DNA from: Actinomycetospora sp. NBRC 106375
GTDB lineage: Bacteria > Actinomycetota > Actinomycetes > Mycobacteriales > Pseudonocardiaceae
Assembly: GCF_030269665.1 (NCBI RefSeq)
Contig: NZ_BSTS01000004.1
Span: 62,001-126,000 of the forward strand
Direction of reading: 5' to 3'
DNA: 64,000 bases
Shown: positions 57,864 to 64,000 of the stretch, piece by piece
How the letters are laid out: each line of letters opens with the position of its first letter
Position numbering within the stretch: position 1 is the first letter of the stretch
The notes under the pieces: model-generated
Databases searched by the model: none
Told to the model about the DNA's origin: nothing
Seen by the model: the letters and a program-made list of their open reading frames with translations, nothing else
Position numbers and translations under genes: made by a program

Positions 57864-58220
57864 ATGTCCGACACCGACGTCACCGCCGCGGACGATCCGT
57901 GGCTGTCCCTGGTCCGCGCCCACGCCGCGGTCGTGGCGGTCCTGGTCGCCGTCTGGGCCGTGCTCTTCGCGCTCGGCCCGCCGGGCAGCGGCGGGGGCGT
58001 GAACTTCGGCGCCGCCTTCGCCTCGATGCCCATCGAGGCCGTCGGCCAGCCGTGGTCCCTCCTCGGCCGTGCGGCCTTCGACCGGTGGGGGCCGACGCGG
58101 TCGTTCGCCCACGACCCGGTCGCCGTCACCTTCTACGAGCTGTCGTTCCTCGGCGGGGCGCCCCTCAACCTCGGCCTGCACGCCCTGCTGTTCCGGTGGC
58201 GGCGAGGTCGGTGGCCGTGA
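57864..58220 (+). CDS. small membrane protein, unknown function
   Basis: A 118-residue protein. After a short acidic lead (DTDVTAADDPWLSLVRAH) comes a clear membrane segment (VVAVLVAVWAVLFALGPPG), a Gly/Phe-rich loop, and a second hydrophobic stretch (ELSFLGGAPLNLGLHALLFRW) ending in a basic tail. No family recognised. It lies between two hairpins and so is probably monocistronic. Confidence 0.6.
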   Translation: MSDTDVTAADDPWLSLVRAHAAVVAVLVAVWAVLFALGPPGSGGGVNFGAAFASMPIEAVGQPWSLLGRAAFDRWGPTRSFAHDPVAVTFYELSFLGGAPLNLGLHALLFRWRRGRWP

Positions 58221-58224
58221 TCCG

Positions 58225-58274
58225 TCCCGGTGCTCCTCCCACCCCACGACATCGGGGCGAGAGGAGCACCGGGA
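58225..58274. terminator. 14-bp-arm hairpin after the small membrane gene
   Basis: Perfect arms TCCCGGTGCTCCTC (58225-58238) and GAGGAGCACCGGGA (58261-58274) around a 22-base loop, 4 bases after the stop at 58220. The remaining bases to 58402 show no further feature. Confidence 0.65.
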
Positions 58275-58402
58275 GCGATCTTGCTCTACCGCGCGTCGCG
58301 TGCCGCCTCGACCATCACCCGTGGGGTCGGCTCGACCTCCCCGTCGCGGCGTCGCCGGGTGTCCGCGTGGTCGTGTGCGCGCGGTCACGTCAGGATCGAC
58401 GC

Positions 58403-58828
58403 ATGCCCGGCGACACCGACCCGACCCGGCTCGTGGCCGCCATGGACCCCGTGCTGCACGCCGAGCGCCACGTCTTCGTCAGCGTCGCGGCGCTCCCGGA
58501 CGGGCTCGTGCCGGTCGCGACGATCCGTGAGGCCGAGGGCGTCTCGGCGGTGGTGACCTGCACCGACGCCGACGCGCACGGCCTCACCGGGGAGTTCCTC
58601 TGCGCCCGGATCACCCTGCGGGTGCCCTCGGCGCTCGAGGCCGTCGGCTTCCTCGCCGTGATCACCCGGGCCCTCGCCGACGCGGGGATCGGGACGAATC
58701 CCGTCGCGGGCTTCCACCACGACCACCTGTTCGTGCCGTGGGACCGCCGGGACGACGCGATGGCGGTGCTGCGGGAGCTGGCTCAGACCGGCGGTTCGGG
58801 GTCGTACTGGATGCCCCGGCGGACCTGA
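58403..58828 (+). CDS. ACT-domain protein (ACT_3/DUF-type)
   Basis: A 141-residue protein: LVAAMDPVLHAERHVFVSVAALPDG, VPVATIREAEGVSAVVTCTDADAHGLTGEFLCARITLRVPSALEAVGFLAVITRALADAGIGTNPVAGFHHDHLFVPWDRRDDAMAVLREL is the two-ACT pattern of a widely conserved small family, thought to bind amino acids. Its 3' end overlaps the convergent DJ-1 gene by 46 bases, as is usual for convergent neighbours in compact genomes. Confidence 0.82.
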   Translation: MPGDTDPTRLVAAMDPVLHAERHVFVSVAALPDGLVPVATIREAEGVSAVVTCTDADAHGLTGEFLCARITLRVPSALEAVGFLAVITRALADAGIGTNPVAGFHHDHLFVPWDRRDDAMAVLRELAQTGGSGSYWMPRRT

Positions 58829-59385
58829 CGGGCGCGCTCGACCCCGACGAGGCGCACGATGAGGTGGAACGCCATGTCGATGCCGGCCGAGACGCCGGCG
58901 CTCGAGATGACGTCGCCGGCGTCGACGAAGCGGTCGTCGCGCCGGACCTCGATCGTCGGGTCGAGCTCGGCGAGGGTGTCGAGCTCGTTCCGGTAGCTGG
59001 TCGCGGGCTTCCCCGCGAGCAGTCCGGCCGCGGCGTAGACGAGCGAGCCGGTGCAGACGCTGGTCATCAGCGGGACGTCGCGTCGCCACTGCCGGACCCG
59101 CTCCAGGTGCTCGGGGTCCACCATCTGCGGGCGCGTCCCCCGGCCGCCCGGGTGCAGGAGCACCTCGAGCGGGCCCACGTCGGCGGCCGAGTGGTCGGGG
59201 ACGATCGTCATGCCCTTCGCGCAGCGCACCGGGGCGCCGTCGAGCGAGAACGTCGTCGCCGCGTACCCGTCCTCGGGGAAGTTCGCCGTCCACCAGGACA
59301 GGACCTCCCACGGGCCCACGGCGTCGAGCTCCTCCACGCCCTCGAACAGCAGGATCCCCAGCCGCTTCGCCTCGGGTGCGCTCAC
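58783..59385 (-). CDS. DJ-1/PfpI family protein
   Basis: A 200-residue protein: RLGILLFEGVEELDAVGPWEVLSWW, the elbow nucleophile Cys in LMTSVCTGSLVYAAAGLLAGKPATSY and a late GVSAGIDMAFHLIVRLVG. The family contains proteases, amidases, isonitrile hydratases and GATase1-like transcription factors; an isolated domain without the AraC part makes an enzyme likely. GTG 59385 chosen; an upstream ATG at 59406 would add 7 residues. Confidence 0.82.
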   Translation of the reverse strand: MSAPEAKRLGILLFEGVEELDAVGPWEVLSWWTANFPEDGYAATTFSLDGAPVRCAKGMTIVPDHSAADVGPLEVLLHPGGRGTRPQMVDPEHLERVRQWRRDVPLMTSVCTGSLVYAAAGLLAGKPATSYRNELDTLAELDPTIEVRRDDRFVDAGDVISSAGVSAGIDMAFHLIVRLVGVERARQVRRGIQYDPEPPV

Positions 59386-59443
59386 GCCTCCAGCATGCCG
59401 CGTCACATCCGGCTGCGGAGCCGTGAAAAACCGCGCGCCACGG

Positions 59444-59462
59444 CGTCAACGACCCGTCAACG
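59444..59462. promoter_or_regulatory. direct repeat CGTCAACG-N3-CGTCAACG before kdp
   Basis: Two identical octamers 11 bases apart (one helical turn), about 83 bases before the first kdp-associated start. Direct repeats with one-turn spacing fit OmpR/KdpE-class response regulators. No kdpDE gene is in the window (the operon continues off the right edge). Confidence 0.45.
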
Positions 59463-59544
59463 CGGGCCTCGGCGGGGCCTCTCGAGCGGAGTCTCGCGGT
59501 CGGCGCGCCGCCGTGGGGGCGGTGCCTCGACCGAAGGGGATCCG

Positions 59545-59628
59545 GTGCTCGACCTCCTCTCCGCGGGCGTGGTGATCGCGGGCTTCGCGGTCCTCCTGCT
59601 CGCCGTGCGCGGGCTGGACCGGCTGTGA
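59545..59628 (+). CDS. 27-residue membrane peptide upstream of kdpF
   Basis: GTG 59545 preceded by GAAGGGGAT; peptide VLDLLSAGVVIAGFAVLLLA plus VRGLDRL. Entirely one membrane helix with a basic end. Its stop overlaps the kdpF start (GTGA). Small hydrophobic frames at this position are seen in other actinobacterial kdp operons; function unknown. Confidence 0.6.
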   Translation: MLDLLSAGVVIAGFAVLLLAVRGLDRL

Positions 59629-59711
59629 TCGCGAACGTCGCCGGAGCCGTCATCGCGCTGGGCCTGCTGATCTACCTCGTCGTCGCCCTGTTCCGTCCGG
59701 AGAAGTTCTGA
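59625..59711 (+). CDS. kdpF: KdpF, small subunit of the potassium-transporting ATPase
   Basis: A 28-residue membrane peptide, GTG start, reading [20 protein letters not shown] then ALFRPEKF; the terminal YLxxALxRPExF motif is the KdpF signature. It stabilises the KdpABC complex in the membrane. Its stop shares a base with the kdpA ATG (TGATG). Confidence 0.88.
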   Translation: MIANVAGAVIALGLLIYLVVALFRPEKF

Positions 59712-61348
59712 TGGCCGGCGTCCTGCAGGTCCTCGTCCTGCTCGTCCTCCTGGCGGCCGCCTGGCGCCCGCTCGGGGACTGGATGGCACGCGTCTACACC
59801 GAGGAGCGCGACTGGCGCCTCGAGCGCGGCCTCTACCGGCTGGTGCGCGTCGATCCACGCTCCGAGCAGCGGGCGAGCACCTACGCCGTCGCGATCCTCA
59901 TGTTCTCGTTCGCGGGGATCGTGCTGCTCTACCTGCTCCAGCGGCTGCAGTCGTTCCTGCCGTTCGCCTTCGAGCGGGGTGCGGTCGACCCCGGGATCGC
60001 GTTCAACACCGCGATCTCGTTCGTGACCAACACGAACTGGCAGTCGTACGTCCCCGAGACCACCATGGGCCACGCCGTCCAGATGGTCGGTCTGACCGTG
60101 CAGAACTTCGCCTCGGCGGCCGTCGGCATGGCGGTCGCGGTGGCGCTGGTGCGCGGGTTCGTCCGCGCGCGCACCGACCGGCTCGGCAACGCGTGGGTCG
60201 ACATCGTCCGCGGGTGCACCCGCGTCCTGCTGCCGATCGCCGCCGTCGCCGCGGTCGCGCTCGTCGCCACCGGTGTCGTGATGAGCCTGCGGTCGGGCGT
60301 GGACGTGATCGGCGCCGACGGACGTCCGTCGACGATCGCCCTCGCCCCGGCGGCGTCCCAGGAGTCGATCAAGGAGCTGGGCACCAACGGCGGGGGCATC
60401 GTCAACGCCAACTCGGCGCACCCGTTCGAGAACCCGAACCCCGTCTCGGACATCCTCGAGATCTTCCTGCTGCTCGTGATCCCGGTGTCGCTGACGCGGA
60501 CGTTCGGGCGTCTCGTGGGGTCGACGCGGCAGGGGGTCTCGCTGCTGGCCGTCATGGCCGGGCTGTGGGGCGCGATGCTCGCGGTGACCTGGACGGCCGA
60601 GGCCCGCAGCGCTGCGTTCGCCGGGGCGAACCTCGAGGGCAAGGAGGTCCGCTTCGGCATCCCGGCGTCGGCGCTCTTCGCGACCTCGACCACGGGGACC
60701 TCGACCGGCGCGGTGAACTCGCTGCACGACAGCTTCTCGGCGTTCGGTGGCGGCGGGGCGATGCTCACCATGCTGTTCTCGGAGATGACCCCCGGCGGAG
60801 TCGGCACCGGCCTCTACTCGATCCTGATCATCGCGGTCGTCGCGGTGTTCCTCGCCGGGCTGATGGTCGGGCGGACCCCCGAGTACCTCGGCAAGCGTCT
60901 CGGGCGCCGCGAGGTGACCTGTGCGGTGGTCGTGGTGCTGACGATGCCGGCGCTCGTGCTGCTCGGGACCGGGCTCGCGATCGCGCTGCCGTCGACCGCG
61001 GAGGCGATGACCAACTCCGGGCCACACGGTCTGAGCGAGGTGCTGTACGCCTACGCCTCGGCGGCCAACAACAACGGCTCGGCCTTCGGCGGGCTGACGG
61101 TCACGAGCAACTTCTTCCAGACCACGCTGGGCGTCGCGATGCTGCTCGGCCGCTTCCTGCCGATCGTCGCCGTCCTCGCCCTGGCCGGGCTGCTCGCGCG
61201 GCAGCCACGGGTGTCGCCGGGGCCCGGAACGCTCTCGACCGGCACGCCCCTGTTCTCAGTGCTCGTCGCCGGCACGATCGTGCTGGTCGCGGCGATCACC
61301 TTCCTCCCCGCCCTCGCCCTGAGCCCCCTCGCGGAGGGACTCGCATGA
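59711..61348 (+). CDS. kdpA: KdpA, potassium-channel-like subunit
   Basis: A 545-residue polytopic protein with the KdpA selectivity-filter segments [47 protein letters not shown] and [11 protein letters not shown], the four pore loops related to K+ channels. About ten membrane helices. It selects K+ and passes it to KdpB. ATGA overlap with kdpB. Confidence 0.95.
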   Translation: MAGVLQVLVLLVLLAAAWRPLGDWMARVYTEERDWRLERGLYRLVRVDPRSEQRASTYAVAILMFSFAGIVLLYLLQRLQSFLPFAFERGAVDPGIAFNTAISFVTNTNWQSYVPETTMGHAVQMVGLTVQNFASAAVGMAVAVALVRGFVRARTDRLGNAWVDIVRGCTRVLLPIAAVAAVALVATGVVMSLRSGVDVIGADGRPSTIALAPAASQESIKELGTNGGGIVNANSAHPFENPNPVSDILEIFLLLVIPVSLTRTFGRLVGSTRQGVSLLAVMAGLWGAMLAVTWTAEARSAAFAGANLEGKEVRFGIPASALFATSTTGTSTGAVNSLHDSFSAFGGGGAMLTMLFSEMTPGGVGTGLYSILIIAVVAVFLAGLMVGRTPEYLGKRLGRREVTCAVVVVLTMPALVLLGTGLAIALPSTAEAMTNSGPHGLSEVLYAYASAANNNGSAFGGLTVTSNFFQTTLGVAMLLGRFLPIVAVLALAGLLARQPRVSPGPGTLSTGTPLFSVLVAGTIVLVAAITFLPALALSPLAEGLA

Positions 61349-63435
61349 CCGCCGTCCTCGACCGCCCCCGGACCACCACGCGTCCCATCGGCGCCGGCGC
61401 GTTCCGGCCCGCGCAGCTGCTCGAGTCGCTGCCGACCGCGCTGCGCAAGCTCGACCCGCGCCACCAGGTCCGCAACCCGGTCATGTTCGTGGTGTGGGTC
61501 GGGTCGCTCGTCGTCACCGTGGCGGCGATCGTCGACCCGAGCGTGTTCGCCTGGCTCATCGCGGTCTGGCTGTGGTTCACCGTCGTCTTCTCGAACCTCG
61601 CCGAGGCCGTCGCCGAGGGCCGTGGCCGCGCTCAGGCCGACGCGCTGCGGGCGACGCGGACGGACACGGTGGCCCGCCGCGAGGACGGGTCGAGCGTCCC
61701 GGCCACCGACCTGGCGATCGACGACCGCGTCGTCGTCGAGGCCGGGCAGGTCATCCCCGGCGACGGCGAGATCGTCGAGGGCATCGCGACCGTCGACGAG
61801 TCGGCGATCACCGGGGAGTCGGCGCCGGTGGTGCGCGAGTCGGGCGGGGACCTGTCCTCGGTCACCGGCGGCACGACGGTGCTCTCCGACCGGATCGTCG
61901 TGCGCATCACCGCGAGGCCCGGGGAGTCGTTCGTCGACCGGATGATCGCGCTGGTCGAGGGTGCGCAGCGGCAGAAGACACCGAACGAGATCGCGCTGAC
62001 GATCCTGCTCTCGGCGCTGACGATCGTGTTCCTGCTGGCCGTGGTGTCGCTGCAGCCGATGGCGGCCTACTCGGGCGGGCCGCAGTCGCTCGTCGTGCTG
62101 GTCGCCCTGCTCGTGTGCCTCATCCCGACCACGATCGGCGCGCTGCTCTCGGCGATCGGGATCGCCGGCATGGACCGGCTGGTGCAGCGCAATGTGCTCG
62201 CCACGTCCGGTCGCGCGGTCGAGGCGGCGGGTGACGTGGCGACGCTGCTGCTCGACAAGACCGGGACGATCACCTACGGCAACCGGCGCGCGACGGCGTT
62301 GCATGCGCTCGACGGGGTGGACGGCGCCGAGCTCGCGGCGGCCGCCCGGCTCTCGAGCCTCGCCGACACGACCCCCGAGGGGCGCTCGATCGTCTCGCTG
62401 TGTGCCGAGGAGCACGGGCTGGCGGTCGAGGCGAGCGCACGCGAGGCGGCCGCCGAGTTCGTGCCGTTCAGTGCGACCACCCGCATGTCGGGGGTCGACC
62501 TCGACGGCCGGGAGCTGCGCAAGGGCGCGACGTCGGCGGTGCTGGCCTGGCTGGGCCCCGACGTCCCCGACACCGACCGCGCCCGCCTCGAGGAGATCAG
62601 CACCGAGATCGCCGAGCGAGGCGCCACCCCGCTGGTGGTCGCCTCCCATGTGAGCAGTTGGCGCCCCGATAAGGGCGCCAACTGCTCACGTACGGGTGCG
62701 CTGGGGGTCGTCGAGCTCTCGGACGTCGTGAAGCCGGGGATCGCGGAGCGGTTCGGGGAGCTGCGGGCGATGGGCATCCGGACCGTCATGATCACCGGCG
62801 ACAACCCCGTGACCGCGCGGGCGATCGCCGCGGAGTCCGGCGTCGACGACGTCCTCGCCGAGGCGACGCCGGAGGACAAGCTCGCGCTCATCCGCCGCGA
62901 GCAGGCCGGCGGGCGGATGGTCGCCATGACCGGCGACGGCACCAACGACGCGCCCGCGCTCGCGCAGGCCGACGTCGGCGTCGCCATGAACTCGGGGACC
63001 GCGGCGGCCAAGGAGGCCGGCAACATGGTCGACCTCGACTCCGACCCCACCAAGCTCATCGGGGTCGTCGAGGTCGGCAAGCAGATGTTGATCACGCGCG
63101 GGGCGCTGACCACGTTCTCGCTGGCCAACGACCTCGCGAAGTACTTCGCGATCCTGCCGGCGATGTTCCTGGCGATCTTCCCGCAGCTCGGCGCGCTCAA
63201 CGTCATGGCGCTGGCGACGCCGCGGTCCGCGATCCTCTCGGCGGTCGTCTTCAACGCGCTCGTGATCGTCGCGCTGATCCCGCTGGCGCTGCGCGGCGTG
63301 CGGTTCCGCCCGTCCTCGGCCGACCGGCTGCTGCGCCGCAACCTGCTCGTCTACGGGCTCGGCGGCATCGCCGTGCCCTTCGTCGGCATCGCCGCCATCG
63401 ACCTCCTCGTCCGGCTCATCCCGGGGATCGGCTGA
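61345..63435 (+). CDS. kdpB: KdpB, P-type ATPase subunit carrying an in-frame palindrome insert
   Basis: A 696-residue P-type ATPase: actuator TGES (156-159), phosphorylation DKTGT with Asp304, [12 protein letters not shown] and [19 protein letters not shown] hinge motifs, seven membrane segments. At residues about 436-449, in the region between GATPLVVA and [14 protein letters not shown], an extra [16 protein letters not shown] stretch appears where other KdpB proteins have only a few residues. It is encoded exactly by the palindrome 62650-62689. The frame is kept, so the protein may still work if the loop is exposed, but RNA folding could affect elongation. Confidence 0.92.
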   Translation: MTAVLDRPRTTTRPIGAGAFRPAQLLESLPTALRKLDPRHQVRNPVMFVVWVGSLVVTVAAIVDPSVFAWLIAVWLWFTVVFSNLAEAVAEGRGRAQADALRATRTDTVARREDGSSVPATDLAIDDRVVVEAGQVIPGDGEIVEGIATVDESAITGESAPVVRESGGDLSSVTGGTTVLSDRIVVRITARPGESFVDRMIALVEGAQRQKTPNEIALTILLSALTIVFLLAVVSLQPMAAYSGGPQSLVVLVALLVCLIPTTIGALLSAIGIAGMDRLVQRNVLATSGRAVEAAGDVATLLLDKTGTITYGNRRATALHALDGVDGAELAAAARLSSLADTTPEGRSIVSLCAEEHGLAVEASAREAAAEFVPFSATTRMSGVDLDGRELRKGATSAVLAWLGPDVPDTDRARLEEISTEIAERGATPLVVASHVSSWRPDKGANCSRTGALGVVELSDVVKPGIAERFGELRAMGIRTVMITGDNPVTARAIAAESGVDDVLAEATPEDKLALIRREQAGGRMVAMTGDGTNDAPALAQADVGVAMNSGTAAAKEAGNMVDLDSDPTKLIGVVEVGKQMLITRGALTTFSLANDLAKYFAILPAMFLAIFPQLGALNVMALATPRSAILSAVVFNALVIVALIPLALRGVRFRPSSADRLLRRNLLVYGLGGIAVPFVGIAAIDLLVRLIPGIG
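62650..62689. repeat. GTGAGCAGTT-family hairpin inside kdpB
   Basis: Perfect arms GTGAGCAGTTGGCGCCC (62650-62666) and GGGCGCCAACTGCTCAC (62673-62689), loop CGATAA. Same arms as 46799-46842 and, in core, as 37312-37363. Unlike those it lies within a gene, with length giving an in-frame insertion in the nucleotide-binding domain. Confidence 0.9.
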
Positions 63436-63438
63436 ACC

Positions 63439-64000
63439 ATGTCCACCGTCATCGACTCCGAGCCGACCGCCACCCGCGAGTCGCCCGTCACCACGGGCCA
63501 GCTGCGCCGCCAGCTCGCCGCCGCGGTCCGGGTGCTGCTGGTGCTGACCCTGCTGCTCGGCGTCGTCTACCCCGCCGTCGTCTGGGGCGTGTCCCGCCTC
63601 CCGGGCCTGCACGCGAACGCCGAGGGCTCGGTGATGCCGGGGATCGGGGGCTCGAGCCTCATCGGCATCGACCCCGTCCCCGCGAACCCGGCCGCCGACC
63701 CCTGGTTCCACCCGCGGCCGACGGCCTCGGCCCCCGACGACGCGGTCGCCGGCCTCGGGCCGGCCGACGCGACGACTTCCGGCGGCTCGAACCTGGGCCC
63801 GTCCTCGGAGGACCTCGCGACCGCTGTCGCGGACCGTCGCGCCGCGATCGCCGCGCGCGAGGGCGTCGACCCGGCCGTGATCCCGCCCGACGCCCTCACG
63901 GCGTCGGCGTCCGGGCTCGACCCGCAGATCAGCCCGGCCTACGCGGCCCTGCAGGTGCCGCGGGTCGCCCGCGTCACGGGTCTCGGCGAGGACCGGGTCC
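63439..64000 (+). CDS. kdpC: KdpC, partial (runs off the right edge)
   Basis: The first 187 codons of KdpC: polar lead, single membrane segment (AAAVRVLLVLTLLLGVVYPAVVWGVSRLPGL), then the extracytoplasmic chaperone domain with SSLIGIDPVPANPAADPWFHPRPTASA, GGSNLGPSSEDL and PDALTASASGLDPQISPAYAALQVPRVA, all standard KdpC motifs. It starts 3 bases after kdpB. The stop is outside the window. Confidence 0.93.
   Translation, partial: MSTVIDSEPTATRESPVTTGQLRRQLAAAVRVLLVLTLLLGVVYPAVVWGVSRLPGLHANAEGSVMPGIGGSSLIGIDPVPANPAADPWFHPRPTASAPDDAVAGLGPADATTSGGSNLGPSSEDLATAVADRRAAIAAREGVDPAVIPPDALTASASGLDPQISPAYAALQVPRVARVTGLGEDRV

Noticed and set aside
1-64000. tRNA, rRNA, prophage or integrative element boundaries.
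   Set aside because: No tRNA cloverleaf-like segments, rRNA stretches, integrase, terminase or transposase genes were recognised on either strand.

Overview
The window is about 64 kb of very high-GC DNA with dense, overlapping, unidirectional gene groups. Many GTG starts, ATGA/GTGA overlaps and the gene content point to a high-GC actinomycete, most likely Pseudonocardiaceae (Pseudonocardia/Actinomycetospora-like). Supporting content includes a DesA3-type desaturase with its reductase, an MSMEG_0569-type flavoprotein, an anti-sigma/DUF5134/PepSY locus and a mycosporine-type gene set. Taxonomy is inferred from gene content only. I recognised no rRNA, tRNA, CRISPR array, prophage or transposase.

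Layout. 1-1700: end of an upstream gene, a small membrane protein and a DUF559 endonuclease-like protein, separated by copies of a 43-bp palindrome. 1704-8151: an IclR-controlled catabolic island (CoA-transferase, citryl-CoA lyase, intradiol dioxygenase, MetE-core protein, divergent amidohydrolase) with two copies of the dyad CGGAC-N4-GTCCG. 8350-19400: PobA-like hydroxylase, MSMEG_0569-type flavoprotein, VOC/TetR pair, desaturase plus ferredoxin reductase, MerR/ECF sigma/methyltransferase operon, selenium-binding protein. 19571-25383: a GntR-controlled extradiol-cleavage island with three AGTG-N4-CACT-like sites. 25407-32066: DHFR-like protein, alanine-type aminotransferase, GNAT, FetAB-like ABC pair, and small proteins.

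32172-37340: a HAD-like gene followed by a four-gene mycosporine-like amino acid set (cyclase, O-methyltransferase, ATP-grasp ligase, D-Ala-D-Ala ligase-like). Behind it lies a collapsed pabB-pabC fusion pseudogene. 37725-41506: a probable copper-handling locus (ECF sigma, DUF5134, PepSY, an anti-sigma-like protein with a metallothionein-like Cys tail, a Csp-like protein). Then Fe/Mn superoxide dismutase, an acyl-CoA dehydrogenase-like gene, a DtxR regulator with FeoA and a FeoB split into two genes, and CbtAB with a phosphatase-like protein. CobF and a copper-resistance-like membrane protein follow. 52936-56254: HTTM/glycosyltransferase-like membrane genes. 56441-57789: a secreted protein with five tandem LPSTG pentapeptides directly upstream of a class F sortase. 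59545-64000: a kdp operon (kdpF, A, B, partial C).

Two themes run across the window. First, strong perfect or near-perfect hairpins mark gene ends, several lying right over stop codons. Some belong to dispersed families (four copies of TACTGGCTGGTATCCCTC stems; three with a GTGAGCAGTT core), and one copy sits in frame inside kdpB. Second, several operator-like dyads recur upstream of functionally linked genes, so local regulons can be proposed from sequence alone. Gene decay is visible at three places: a pabB-pabC fusion, an SDR remnant and a start-less fragment at the left edge.
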